Positions 16,486 to 25,187 of a stretch of DNA of 64,000 bases are shown in pieces. The DNA is taken from NCBI GenBank assembly GCA_016192705.1, contig JACPTQ010000022.1:62001-126000 (forward strand), in the 5' to 3' direction. The notes under the pieces are model-generated. The model was not told the DNA's origin. It ran no database searches and saw only the letters and a list, made by a program, of their open reading frames with translations. A program made the translations under genes and the position numbers. Source of the stretch: Deltaproteobacteria bacterium. Lineage in GTDB: Bacteria; Myxococcota; JACPTQ01. Position 1 is the stretch's first letter. Every line of letters begins with the position of its first letter.

Positions 16486-17771
16486 CAAAACGCAAACTCC
16501 GCCTGAACACCATTTGCCGATATGCGCACCGCTGGAACCGCCGCCCGACGCTCCACACCACCCTTGCGCCCAAGATAGAATAGTAACCCTGCCCCGCCAG
16601 CCGCCGCGCCTGATAACGCAAAAAAGACTGTCGCCGCGGTCAGCCGACCACTCGCACGCGCGTAACGAGCTTCGTATTCACTCTTCGTCCATCCGCCACA
16701 CTCGGCTGCCGTTCCGCCGCGATTCGCACAACGCGCATAAGCATTAAGGTCATCCTCCAAACTTTTTCCCAGAACGGCGAACACCACACCCGCCGCCAAC
16801 GACGCGACCGAAACCCCTCCCACAACGAACGCCCACGTTGTCAACGGTGACTTCGCCCTCAAGCGCGTCACGCGCACTTCCGCGGTTGGCTTCACGACCG
16901 CCACACCGGCCTCACTCTTCTTGTCTCCTCTGGGCCGCACCGTTGGATCAACGACGACCGTCGGCGTCGCCGCCGCGAGTTTTTCGAGCGTGCGGCTCAC
17001 ATCGACCTTCTTGCCAGCGCCAATCACCACCGGAATGCGCGCATCTGCGTACCCAGCCAACCGCAATACGACGTCAACCTGTTGGTCGGGCGGAATCTCA
17101 ACTTCAACGGCCTCGCCAAATTTCGTCACGAGCCCCGTCGCCCGGCCGCCCACTTCGATCGACGCACCGGCCGGCGTCGACGCGACGCGAACCTTCGCGC
17201 TCGGCGGCAATGGGACCGCGAGCCTGACGACGGCAGTTGCATTGGCCCGCACCACGACCTCCTGCACAATCCCGATCGGCCGACCGTCGCGATCGCACGC
17301 CTCGACCTTTCGCCGCCCAACCGGAATCCGATCGTCGTTAAACCAACCAATCACTCGCCGACGACGCCCATCGACGCACACATAAACGTCGACGCGTGGG
17401 CCGAGCATCACGCGAAGTCCTCCAACAACCGATGCCCGCGCCTCCTCGAAGACGGCGAATGCCTCCGGTCCAACCCGCCGCTTGTCGGGACCCGCCTCGG
17501 GATCAAGCGTGACAACTCGGCGAAACGCCTCGCGCGCCGCACCCTTATTATCCAGTCGCACATGGCACAGGCCGCGATAAACCTCCGCCTGCACCCGCAC
17601 ATCGGGCGGCGGCTCTTTCGCCACGAGCCGCTCAAGGATTCTGAGTGCGCCCTTATAGTCGCTGAGGCCAAACAATCGCTTGGCGTCGCGCAGAAGTTTC
17701 GGCGGCGCATCCGCCCGCACCGCCGCGGACACAATGACAATCACAGCGCCTATGCAAACCTGTCGAATCAC
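16485..17771 (-). CDS. TPR-PEGA membrane-anchored protein
   Basis: A 428-residue envelope protein. The signal peptide (MIRQVCIGAVIVIVSAAVRA) is followed by TPR helices (about 25-100). A beta domain comes next, then a PEGA domain at about 190-265, with PPSAKVRVASTPAGASIEVG and VDVVLRLAGYADARIPVVI. A membrane helix lies near residue 320 (WAFVVGGVSVASLAAGVVFA), and the tail may hold a second hydrophobic segment (LTAATVFFALSGAAAGGAG). PEGA domains are typical partners of surface-layer or kinase-linked proteins in this group. The GTG start overlaps the kinase stop (GTGA), so the two are co-translated. Confidence 0.85.
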   Translation of the reverse strand: MIRQVCIGAVIVIVSAAVRADAPPKLLRDAKRLFGLSDYKGALRILERLVAKEPPPDVRVQAEVYRGLCHVRLDNKGAAREAFRRVVTLDPEAGPDKRRVGPEAFAVFEEARASVVGGLRVMLGPRVDVYVCVDGRRRRVIGWFNDDRIPVGRRKVEACDRDGRPIGIVQEVVVRANATAVVRLAVPLPPSAKVRVASTPAGASIEVGGRATGLVTKFGEAVEVEIPPDQQVDVVLRLAGYADARIPVVIGAGKKVDVSRTLEKLAAATPTVVVDPTVRPRGDKKSEAGVAVVKPTAEVRVTRLRAKSPLTTWAFVVGGVSVASLAAGVVFAVLGKSLEDDLNAYARCANRGGTAAECGGWTKSEYEARYARASGRLTAATVFFALSGAAAGGAGLLFYLGRKGGVERRAAVPAVRISANGVQAEFAF

Positions 17772-19510
17772 CGCTTCAGGTGAATCTCTACATCACGATT
17801 CCGGCCAGCCTCAATCCTCTTTACGATCCGACCCTTTCCAATCCCTGTCGCAGTTGCGGTGAATTCATGTTGCCCCACATCGATTTGAATATCTTTTCGT
17901 CCGCCGAGCCGCTTCCCATCCAAGAAAACCGCAGCGCCATCAACGGGTTCGTCGCCGTCGAATACGATGATGCTGACCGTCCCGCGACGAATCGCTGGCC
18001 GATGCGTCCTTGTCGTTGACACCGCTCGCTTTGCGCCCGGTCGCACCGCCACTCTCGCTCCCGCTGTCGCATCCGCGCGCGCTCCCGCTCCCGCATCCGC
18101 TCCCGGAGCGGATTCCAACGCAGAGGCGCCAAGGCGCGAAGGGGCAAGAACAGAGGCGTCTGGCCTTTGCGGCACTGCGTCTTTGCGTTGAGATTCCCTG
18201 CCCGGCTCCGCTTCCCTCGCCTCATCGCTCGCGCCACGCGCCGCCACGCCGTCCGGCCGCCGATCGCCCGACTTCTGAAACGCAATCACCGCAACCACCG
18301 CGCCGACGACGCCGACCACCGAGACAAGCGCCAACGTCCGCGCCTTTCGTGACCTCACCCGCGTCAGCGCCTCGCCGCTAATGGCCGTCGCGCGCACGCT
18401 TGACGTTGGCGGCGCGACAAAGGTCACACCGACATCACTCACCTCGTGATCCCGCGCTGACGACGCACCGAGGCTCGTCGCGCGCCCGGCCACCTCAATC
18501 GGCAATGATTCAACCGCCGTCGACGCCGTGATGGCCTGCCCCTTTTCGCCCCCTCTTCGGACGCCCTCCAACGCGTCACGAAATTCAGCCGCCGATGCAA
18601 ATCGATCGCCGGGGCTCTTCGCGAGCGCCTTGAGCACAATTTCGTCGACCGACGCCGGCAAGCGCGCGTTTCGCCTGGACGGCGGCTCCGGCGTTTCACC
18701 CACGTGCTTCATCAGCACTTCGATCCCCGAATTTCCAGAAAACGGTGGCGCCCCCGTCAACAATTCATAAAGCACAACGCCAACCGAATAGATGTCGGCC
18801 CGTCCGTCGATCGCCACGATCCCCTTGGCCTGCTCGGGCGCCATATATTGCGGTGTCCCGGGTATCAGGCCGCTTCGCGTGAGGTTCGTCGCGTGCGCGT
18901 CGCGCAAAATTCCGAAATCAAGAATGATCGGCACGCCGCGCCGATCCAACATGATGTTCGCGAGCTTGATGTCCCGGTGAACAAACCCAGCGTCGTGAAT
19001 CACCTGAAGCCCGTCGAGCACACCCTCGATCAGCCGACACGTGCGCTCGAGCGGCACAAATCGATCGCGCGCCAAAACCTCCGCGAGCGATTCACCATCA
19101 ATGAACTTCATCACGAAGTACGGGCGGCCCTCATGATCGCCAACAACGTGAATGGGGATAATGTTCGGGTGATCGAGCGTTGCGGCCGAGCGCGCCTCGC
19201 GGCGAAACCGCTCAACCAGCTCGGGATCGTCCATGAGCGCGCGTGGCATCACTTTGATCGCGACGTTTCGATTCAGCGACCGGTCGCGCGCAAGATAGAC
19301 GGCGCCCATCCCACCGGCCCCAAGCGCCCGAACGATCTCGTAGGTTCCGCCGAGCACAGCCGCCGCGGGAAGGTCGATACGCGCGGTGACGCTGACCGCT
19401 TGACCAGCCCCTTCGGCAGCCGGCAACACCGCATGGCACCGTAAACACGTTGCCGCGGGCTCTTGTGTCAACCCACACGCGACGCAATTCACGGTGACGC
19501 GACTTCCCAT
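17768..19510 (-). CDS. PknB-type Ser/Thr protein kinase with N-terminal zinc ribbon and C-terminal PEGA-like domain
   Basis: The kinase domain spans about residues 57-320. It has the Gly loop LGAGGMGAVYLARD, the Lys of NVAIKVMP, the catalytic loop VHRDIKLANIM, the DFG motif (ILDFGILRD) and GTPQYMAPEQAKG. All catalytic residues are present. A zinc ribbon (CVACG and CLRCH) precedes the kinase. After it come a membrane helix (about residue 390, TLALVSVVGVVGAVVAVIAF), a low-complexity linker built from two DNA repeat types, and a PEGA-like beta domain (VSIIVFDGDEPVDGAAVFLD). It heads the signalling operon; its FHA partner is encoded at the end of the same operon. Confidence 0.93.
   Translation of the reverse strand: MGSRVTVNCVACGLTQEPAATCLRCHAVLPAAEGAGQAVSVTARIDLPAAAVLGGTYEIVRALGAGGMGAVYLARDRSLNRNVAIKVMPRALMDDPELVERFRREARSAATLDHPNIIPIHVVGDHEGRPYFVMKFIDGESLAEVLARDRFVPLERTCRLIEGVLDGLQVIHDAGFVHRDIKLANIMLDRRGVPIILDFGILRDAHATNLTRSGLIPGTPQYMAPEQAKGIVAIDGRADIYSVGVVLYELLTGAPPFSGNSGIEVLMKHVGETPEPPSRRNARLPASVDEIVLKALAKSPGDRFASAAEFRDALEGVRRGGEKGQAITASTAVESLPIEVAGRATSLGASSARDHEVSDVGVTFVAPPTSSVRATAISGEALTRVRSRKARTLALVSVVGVVGAVVAVIAFQKSGDRRPDGVAARGASDEAREAEPGRESQRKDAVPQRPDASVLAPSRLGASALESAPGADAGAGARADATAGARVAVRPGAKRAVSTTRTHRPAIRRGTVSIIVFDGDEPVDGAAVFLDGKRLGGRKDIQIDVGQHEFTATATGIGKGRIVKRIEAGRNRDVEIHLKR
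18052..18190. repeat. Composite repeat (hexamer tract plus cgcagaggcg-type tract) inside the kinase gene
   Basis: Bases 18052-18109 hold CCCGCT/CCGCAT hexamers. Bases 18117-18190 hold GCAGAGGCGCCAAGGCGCG, CAGAGGCG and CTGCGTCTTTGCGTT. Both lie in the linker between the membrane helix and the PEGA-like domain. The same two repeat types lie side by side at 46172-46225 and 51890-52000. Confidence 0.75.
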
Positions 19511-19876
19511 CTGCTCAACAAATCTACCAGATTAACCCGCTTTCTTCATGAGACTTCGTCGCGCGCGCGCTGAAACCGCAGCCGAGCTGGGCAAGCGCTG
19601 CGACGACGGTCGAGGCTTACTGGTAGTAGGTCGCAGGCCGGAGAAGCGAGCACGCCCAGCGCAGGCGCGGGATCGACGCGCGTAGCTCCCGGCTCTCCCG
19701 CTTCGAGTATTTCGCTCGCCCAGGCAAGCCACTCGCTTGCCTACAGATCGCTCACGAAATTGACGAACCCTCATCGCTTTCCTAACCCCCGATTGCGCGT
19801 CCTATCCTTCGCGCGCCTTTCCAACCCCGACTTTTTATCCTTATCCACGCGTACTGGCAGTACTATTGGTAGCGCG
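19511..19876. other. 366-bp intergenic region with inverted repeat
   Basis: No gene is supported. A plus-strand frame starting at ATG 19548 gives only about 45 codons of Arg-rich sequence. An inverted repeat lies at 19722-19742. The codon usage of the gene that follows is unlike its neighbours, so this stretch may be the edge of an acquired segment. I see no clear promoter. Confidence 0.5.
19722..19742. repeat. REP-like inverted repeat
   Basis: AGGCAAGC-CACTC-GCTTGCCT is a perfect eight-base inverted repeat. A closely related stem (GGCAAGCC/GGCTTGCC) occurs at 25957-25977 in another intergenic region. Confidence 0.55.
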
Positions 19877-20605
19877 ATGGGTCTCTTCGACTTTCTCAAA
19901 CGCAAGTCCGCGACCCACGCTGCGGTTCTCGAAAAGCCGCGTGGCATGATCGATGCGCGCGTGCGCTGCGGCGTACTGCTCTCCTGCGGTGGTGGCGACT
20001 GGGCGTTCTGCGTGTTTCCGATGTGGGACGTCTCCACGCCGTTTCAGGCGCCCGATCTCCCTCCGGGCAACCGGGTCAAGTATGTCATCTCGTTTAACTC
20101 GATCAGTGACGGTGTGTTGCCGCTCTCCCAGCTCATGCTGTCCTCTGCCCGCACGTTGTTCGAGCACCCCGTTTATGTGATGGACAAAGGGAAGCCGGCC
20201 GAGCACTACCCGACGGGAACCCCACCCCAAATTCCGCCGTACGAAACGATGCGACTTCCCGACGAGGCGTCCTTGGGATCGCTTCGAATCACGCGGCGCT
20301 CTGACGACCTGGTGGATTGTCGCTGGACTACCGAAGCGATCACGCTGCGCATCGGACAGAATGTCGGACTTCCGCAGGTGCTGCAGGAGCCCCAGCCGAC
20401 GGTGTTCATCGGTTGGCTGCGCGAGCCCGACGACCGCGACGCCGAGGAGGTGCGGTCGGACGCGATGGGGCGCTGGGTGAGCCGGTTGCCGCCGCCGACG
20501 CTCATGATGCTGCTCGACCCGGTCGGAGCCAGGACCTTCACATACGCGCGCGTGCTGTCGAGGATCGGCCTGAAAGTCGTTCTTGTCGGCTATGAGCAGC
20601 CATGA
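19877..20605 (+). CDS. Hypothetical protein, probably horizontally acquired
   Basis: I do not recognise this 242-residue soluble protein. It starts MGLFDFLKRKSATHA, a short amphipathic N-terminus. It then has a mixed alpha/beta sequence with FCVFPMWDVSTPFQAPDLPP and an end near TFTYARVLSRIGLKVVLVGY. The ATG at 19877 is chosen because the 39 residues upstream look non-coding. The ribosome binding site is weak. Leucine is mostly CTG and valine often GTG, whereas the neighbouring genes favour CTC and GTC. Together with flanking repeats on both sides this suggests transfer. No partner gene is adjacent. Confidence 0.7.
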   Translation: MGLFDFLKRKSATHAAVLEKPRGMIDARVRCGVLLSCGGGDWAFCVFPMWDVSTPFQAPDLPPGNRVKYVISFNSISDGVLPLSQLMLSSARTLFEHPVYVMDKGKPAEHYPTGTPPQIPPYETMRLPDEASLGSLRITRRSDDLVDCRWTTEAITLRIGQNVGLPQVLQEPQPTVFIGWLREPDDRDAEEVRSDAMGRWVSRLPPPTLMMLLDPVGARTFTYARVLSRIGLKVVLVGYEQP

Positions 20606-20732
20606 GGCACTCGACATTCAGGCCGTCGTGGTCAGACGACTCTTATCCAGTGTCCTTCGGATCTTCGTCGACGCCGTCTCGAAATGGCATTGCACCAAAA
20701 CCGCGTCGCGCAGCGTTAAAGGCGCGATGACG

Positions 20733-20779
20733 GGCGCCGCCTCGTTATTTCGCGAGCAATCTGCCGATAAGCCATGATG
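20733..20779. repeat. Dispersed repeat, copy 1
   Basis: GGGCGCCGC at the left end and GCGAGCAATCTGCCG followed by ATAAGCCA at the right end match, with about four changes in the right block, a second copy at 25917-25966. The spacer between the blocks differs in length (10 versus 17 bases). It lies after the probably foreign gene. Confidence 0.5.
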
Positions 20780-20785
20780 GATTTG

Positions 20786-20818
20786 CACGAATGAAGTTCG
20801 TGTTGCGGCAGTGCCGCA
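20786..20818. terminator. Two adjacent hairpins downstream of the LysM gene
   Basis: CACGAA-TGAAG-TTCGTG (20786-20802) and TGCGGCA-G-TGCCGCA (20804-20818) are perfect inverted repeats between the convergent ends of the gene at 19877 and the LysM gene. There is no T-run on either strand, so termination is only a possibility. Confidence 0.35.
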
Positions 20819-20843
20819 TAGATGGGCGTTTTTCAGCAACCTG

Positions 20844-22202
20844 TTACGGCTTCGGTGCGGGGGTCGTCACTGGGGCCGGCGTGGGTGGCGAAACAGTTGG
20901 CGGCGCTGTCGACGGCGGTTTGCCCTTATCGCTCTCCTTCTTCTCTGGCACCGGCGTCAAACCCTTTACCGTTTCCCGTCGCATTTCCGCGAGGTCGCCG
21001 GGCTCAATCTCTCGACTGCTCCGCGCGACGATTCCAACCGACATCTTCTCATCCGTCGCAATGATCATCACGACGCCGATGTCTTCGAACGGCAGCTTCT
21101 CGCGTGTCTTCTTCGTCTGCTTCAAAAGCATCCCGTCACCACGCCGAACAATTGTGAATCGATTTCCGCGCTCAACTTTATCCGCCGACCCCTTGTCCAT
21201 CATGATGACCTGCTGGTCCGCGACAAGAACCTCTTGGTTTAACGTGTCGAGCACATACCCTTTCAGGTCGACCTTGTTCTCGACCGGCTTCACAACAACC
21301 CGATTGTTCAAATACGGCACCACCTTGTGCTCGCGCTCGACCGCGTCGTACGTGTTCCCGATAATGGCCTTCGCGACTTTCGCCTCAACCGACAGGATCT
21401 TCATGTCGCCCATGATTCTCACGAAATACCCGACGCGCTTCTTCGTGACCGGATGCACAATCGGACGATCCAGCCGCACCAAGGAAAACTGATCGCCCGC
21501 GCGAACTTTCTTCAAATCCTTGAACTCGATATAGGCTTCGTCGGCCTGCGAGAGGATGTGCCGCTCGGTGAAGGCATTAGCGATCTTCCCCGCATCCTGA
21601 ATCATCTTCTCCGGTAAGATCGCGACGTTTCGCAACACGAATGTGTCAACGGTCATCGGGGAACGCTGTTTGGTCCTGAACGTTGAAAGCCCGCCGCCGC
21701 CCGTCGTCGCCTCCCGACCTTCGAGCAGAATCGACGCACGCGGCTTGGTCGACGGCCGAAATCGAATCTCCTCGCCCGGATAAATCCAGTGGGGGTTCGT
21801 GATTTCTGGGTTGTACGACCAGACGCGCGGCCAGTAGTACGGGTTCGCTAAAAACTTTGCGCACAGGTCCCAGAGGGTGTCGCCCGCCTGAATCGTGTAA
21901 ACGTCCGGTGCATCGGCGGGCGCCGCATCATCACCTTTTTCGTCGTCCGCATCGCCCGCGCGACGGAGTTTTGTTCGCCCCGTCGCCGCACCACCAAGCG
22001 ACGCCGCACCGTCCGGTTCGCCGATTGGCTTTCGACGCCAAACTTTCTTCTTAACCGACTTCTTAAAATCGCGCGCCTCGTCGCGGACCTGATCGCGTCC
22101 CGATCTTTCCGCTTTCTCTTCTTCGGTGCGCTGACCGTGCGCTGCGCCCGCAAAAACCAGCAACCCTGCCGTTGTCGCTAACCGAACTGTGATTGCGGCC
22201 AA
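20844..22202 (-). CDS. LysM-domain periplasmic protein
   Basis: A 452-residue exported protein. The LysM domain is at about residues 100-148 (VYTIQAGDTLWDLCAKFLA, with a typical ending at IYPGEEIRFRP) and should bind peptidoglycan. Before it is a charged linker and after it a long beta-rich region with repeated short motifs such as LPEKMIQDAGKI and VERGNRFTIVRRGDG, followed by a Pro/Thr-rich tail. The TTG start at 22202 is supported by AAGGAG seven bases upstream. The start lies four bases after the stop of the CpoB-like gene, so the genes are in one operon. It is likely an envelope scaffold or assembly factor. Confidence 0.87.
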   Translation of the reverse strand: MAAITVRLATTAGLLVFAGAAHGQRTEEEKAERSGRDQVRDEARDFKKSVKKKVWRRKPIGEPDGAASLGGAATGRTKLRRAGDADDEKGDDAAPADAPDVYTIQAGDTLWDLCAKFLANPYYWPRVWSYNPEITNPHWIYPGEEIRFRPSTKPRASILLEGREATTGGGGLSTFRTKQRSPMTVDTFVLRNVAILPEKMIQDAGKIANAFTERHILSQADEAYIEFKDLKKVRAGDQFSLVRLDRPIVHPVTKKRVGYFVRIMGDMKILSVEAKVAKAIIGNTYDAVEREHKVVPYLNNRVVVKPVENKVDLKGYVLDTLNQEVLVADQQVIMMDKGSADKVERGNRFTIVRRGDGMLLKQTKKTREKLPFEDIGVVMIIATDEKMSVGIVARSSREIEPGDLAEMRRETVKGLTPVPEKKESDKGKPPSTAPPTVSPPTPAPVTTPAPKP

Positions 22203-22206
22203 ACCG

Positions 22207-23160
22207 TCACTCCTTCACAAAGTCAGCGAGCGCCTGCCTCGCCGATCGCGCTGCGTCGCTTGCCGGAAACCGGTCGACGACCGCGAGAAAACGCTCGCGG
22301 GCCTCGGCCACGGCGCCCAATTTCAGATGGCAAAGCCCGGCCCGATAAATCGCGTCGGCACGCTTACGCCCTTTCGCAAAGTCACTCACGACGCGCTGAA
22401 ACTCGCGCAGGGCCAACGCGTACTCCCGGCGCTCAAAATAAGCAGCCCCAATCCAAAAGGTTGCGTTTTCCGCAAGCGAATGATCCGCGTGGCGCTTCGC
22501 GATATCCGTGAACGCCGAAATCGCGTCCAAGTACCGCTTGGTCTCGAACAGCCTCCGAGCCGCGAGATAACTCTTTTGCACCGCCGCGTCGCCTGCGCGC
22601 TCCCGGCTCGCTCCCACTGAAGCGCCCCCGCGGTGACCCGGATTCGCCGATCCGTGACCGCGCGGCTTCGAATCACGTTCACGCGTTGCAACTCCCGGCA
22701 CGTCCGCCGAAGCGACGGCTTCACCCGCGGCGCCGCGTGCGCCACCGGGATCGTCGACCGCAATCGGCTTCTCTCCGGGCTCCGGGCCAAGGCTCACGCG
22801 CGCCCGACGCCGCACCTTCTCAATGGCGAGCGAACGAATCCGCTCGTCTTCACCGCCCGCCGCAATTGCCCGTGACCGCCCCGCGTCTTCGCCTGGAATC
22901 GCCGGCGCGACCGCTCGTGCCTCACTTCGGTCTTTCGTCGCAGCCTCAGCGCGCGGCAACTGGTTCACCGTGAGCAGCGCGACCTGATTCGCCATGTCGT
23001 CCAGCCGCGTTCGCGCCAGCGCGAGATCGCGTTGCAAAGTGTCAATCGTGCGTTCGAGCGCGGCGACTTTCGACCGCAACTCAGACCCGGCGCACCCAAA
23101 CGCTCCGGCAATTGCCAGACCGAGGCTCCCAAGCCATAGCCGGTTTCGCTTTGCGCTCAT
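22207..23160 (-). CDS. CpoB/YbgF-like coiled-coil TPR lipoprotein
   Basis: The protein has a lipoprotein signal (GLAIAGAFGC), a trimerising-type coiled coil (about residues 25-75, VAALERTIDTLQRDLALART), a disordered linker and C-terminal TPRs (about 195-317) with the family pattern YLAARRLFETKRYLDAISAF and AIYRAGLCHLKLGAVAEARE. This is the architecture of CpoB (YbgF), which coordinates outer-membrane constriction with peptidoglycan synthesis. No tol or pal genes are adjacent, so it may be a CpoB-like paralogue rather than the division protein. ATG 23160 is chosen because the longer frame begins with sequence that carries the promoter. Confidence 0.78.
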   Translation of the reverse strand: MSAKRNRLWLGSLGLAIAGAFGCAGSELRSKVAALERTIDTLQRDLALARTRLDDMANQVALLTVNQLPRAEAATKDRSEARAVAPAIPGEDAGRSRAIAAGGEDERIRSLAIEKVRRRARVSLGPEPGEKPIAVDDPGGARGAAGEAVASADVPGVATRERDSKPRGHGSANPGHRGGASVGASRERAGDAAVQKSYLAARRLFETKRYLDAISAFTDIAKRHADHSLAENATFWIGAAYFERREYALALREFQRVVSDFAKGRKRADAIYRAGLCHLKLGAVAEARERFLAVVDRFPASDAARSARQALADFVKE

Positions 23161-23171
23161 ATCCAATGTTA

Positions 23172-23199
23172 ATGGTACGCTCCAACCCTCCCGAGTCAA
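23172..23199 (-). promoter_or_regulatory. Sigma-70-type promoter before the CpoB-like gene
   Basis: TTGACT (23199-23194) and TACCAT (23177-23172) are 16 bases apart on the minus strand, and the -10 ends 11 bases before the ATG at 23160. The -10 hexamer is identical to that at 13067-13072. Confidence 0.5.
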
Positions 23200-23209
23200 G
23201 AAATCCAAC

Positions 23210-24148
23210 TCACAAAAGTCCGCGCGCTTCGAGCTCTGATCGGCTCAACCACGCGACCGGCAACGGGAACCAGGGCGACTGCGACTCGTGCGTTTCGTCA
23301 CTCGACGCCGGTGACGCCGCGACCGCCGACAGGTGACGCACTTCAGCCACAAGCGCACGCGCGCGCTCATCCGTCGCGCCCGCCGCGGCGAGGCCGTCCG
23401 CGAAATCCGCGCCGCCCACAAGGAGCGCGTGTCGCACGTTATGTCGCGTTGCGGGATCCCCGTTAAAATAAGCGCGGACCAGAGCCCGAATGGCCCGCAC
23501 GACGCGAAACGGCGCGATGAGCGATGCGGCCTTCGCTCGCACAACGTCGGCGAGCGGCCCCGTATCCTCTAAACAGCGAAACAACTCGGCGATGAAATCG
23601 TCTTCCCGTTCGACCTTCACGCTCTCACCATCGCCAACACCCATAAGCGCCGCGGCACGTACAACGGGATGGTGGTGCCGCATCGCGTCCCCGGTTGCTC
23701 CGCAATACCCAGCCATTCGACCGAGCGCAAAGGCGGCGTTCGCCACGGCCGCGATATCGGTTCCGTCGATCGCATTCTCAAGAACTTGGCACGCCGCGCT
23801 TTGTGACAAGCCCCCCACGATCTCCGTGAGCGCACGAATCGACGCCGCATCGGTCGCCTTCAGAATCGCGCGCGACACGGTAACTGCCGAGTGGTTCTTT
23901 TCCTCAACGGTCATTGTGAGGACAATTTCCGGGCGCTCAATCAGCCATCGCTGAACGACGCCGCGCACGGACGCATCTCGGTCGTGCAGCATCCGATAGA
24001 GCGCTTCAACAACGGCCGGGGGAACATGCTCGCGGGTGTCGAGCCAAATCTTGAGAAGGTGCGCACACGCCTTGAGGCGAACGGCCGGGTCGGGGCTCGA
24101 CAAGCGTGCCAGATGCTCGCGCGATTCTTCCCCCGCCTTGGCTGTCAT
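23210..24148 (-). CDS. HEAT-repeat-like protein
   Basis: A 312-residue protein without signal peptide that looks all-helical. Repeats of about 30-40 residues fit the HEAT pattern: RLSSPDPAVRLKACAHLLKI, YRMLHDRDASVRGVVQRWL and MRHHHPVVRAAALMGVG. Such proteins bind other proteins; a substrate is not evident. Its ATG overlaps the stop of the TPR lipoprotein gene (ATGA), so it is co-translated with it. The last 40 residues appear disordered. Confidence 0.75.
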   Translation of the reverse strand: MTAKAGEESREHLARLSSPDPAVRLKACAHLLKIWLDTREHVPPAVVEALYRMLHDRDASVRGVVQRWLIERPEIVLTMTVEEKNHSAVTVSRAILKATDAASIRALTEIVGGLSQSAACQVLENAIDGTDIAAVANAAFALGRMAGYCGATGDAMRHHHPVVRAAALMGVGDGESVKVEREDDFIAELFRCLEDTGPLADVVRAKAASLIAPFRVVRAIRALVRAYFNGDPATRHNVRHALLVGGADFADGLAAAGATDERARALVAEVRHLSAVAASPASSDETHESQSPWFPLPVAWLSRSELEARGLL

Positions 24149-25158
24149 GGGCGCGACGATAACTCGGCGAGACGTGTGCGGGCGATCTCGACGCGGACCG
24201 AATCGGCTCGGGTCGATTCGAGGCTCTGAATAAACTTTCTTAGGACGCGTTTAGCCTCGTCGCGATGCGGCTCGCCCGCCTTGGGAGAAAGCGCGGCAAG
24301 ACTCATTCCGACGCCAAAAAGCGCGATCGGGTCGTTCGATTGAATCTCGAGGGCCTGCCGGTACGCCGCGGCAGCCCGAAGAAAGAGCGCGTCCTTCTCC
24401 GACGCCACGCTCGCCCCGAGTGCTTCGGTCGCGTGAACATAGCCAAGCGTCGCATGCACATACGCGCGGTTCCCGGGCGACGCGATCGCATTCTCGAGAA
24501 CGCCACGCGCGCTCACGAGATCTCCGTGATCGGCGTAAAGCCATGCGAGCCGCTGATAGTTGCGCATCGCCATCTCTTTCAAATCATCGATGAGTCGCCC
24601 TTCAGCCGACGCAGAGGCGAGCGCGGGACGTGACAAAAATGGCACCGTCGCCCGAATCGCCCGTTCATATCCAAGCCGCGCGCCTTCGGGATCGTCTTCT
24701 TCGCGCGCCAGCTCACCGAGCCGCTCGAGCGCACGTGCCGACCAGAAAACCGCCGCCGGATTCCACGGGTCGATCGGCTGCGGCAAACGCCTCGCCGCGC
24801 TCTCCCAAGCCCGGCGCGACAAATCGCGTTTACCCAGCTCCCGATAACAGGCGCCAAGCTGGACCTCAACTTCAGCGTTCGCCGACGCCAGCCTGAGCGC
24901 CGTTTCAAGACTTGCGCTCGCCTCGTCGAATCGGCGCAACTCTCGGAGCGCGAACCCCAAATTTGCGTGGAAGCTCGCGACCGACCCGTCCGCCTGTATC
25001 GCCTTTCGAAGCTCGCCAGCCGCCGCTTCGTATTTCTGCTCCTTGAGCCATTTGACGGCGCGATTGTTGGCCTCAACCGCTTCGCGTTTTGATTGCGAAC
25101 ACGCCGCTCCAAGAAACGCGTACGCAACGATCGCCGCGATTCGGCTTGTCATCGACAT
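24145..25158 (-). CDS. TPR lipoprotein
   Basis: A 337-residue lipoprotein (MSMTSRIAAIVAYAFLGAAC, lipobox LGAAC) with TPRs through most of its length: AVKWLKEQKYEAAAGELRKA, NLGFALRELRRFDEASASL and GACYRELGKRDLSRRAWES. In the Myxococcota such lipoproteins often serve in pilus or motility assembly, but this one lacks diagnostic neighbours. It is 29 bases downstream of the small exported protein and overlaps the HEAT gene, so it belongs to the envelope operon. Confidence 0.82.
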   Translation of the reverse strand: MSMTSRIAAIVAYAFLGAACSQSKREAVEANNRAVKWLKEQKYEAAAGELRKAIQADGSVASFHANLGFALRELRRFDEASASLETALRLASANAEVEVQLGACYRELGKRDLSRRAWESAARRLPQPIDPWNPAAVFWSARALERLGELAREEDDPEGARLGYERAIRATVPFLSRPALASASAEGRLIDDLKEMAMRNYQRLAWLYADHGDLVSARGVLENAIASPGNRAYVHATLGYVHATEALGASVASEKDALFLRAAAAYRQALEIQSNDPIALFGVGMSLAALSPKAGEPHRDEAKRVLRKFIQSLESTRADSVRVEIARTRLAELSSRP

Positions 25159-25187
25159 CGATTCGCGTTCACCGCAGCCCCACGTGG

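Noticed and set aside
19532-19774. 80-codon minus-strand frame (Arg/Ser-rich)
   Set aside because: Composition typical of non-coding high-GC sequence; no ribosome binding site. It overlaps the REP-like stem.
20583-20839. Two short frames of about 65-75 codons on opposite strands
   Set aside because: They overlap each other, lack start signals and have no recognisable features.
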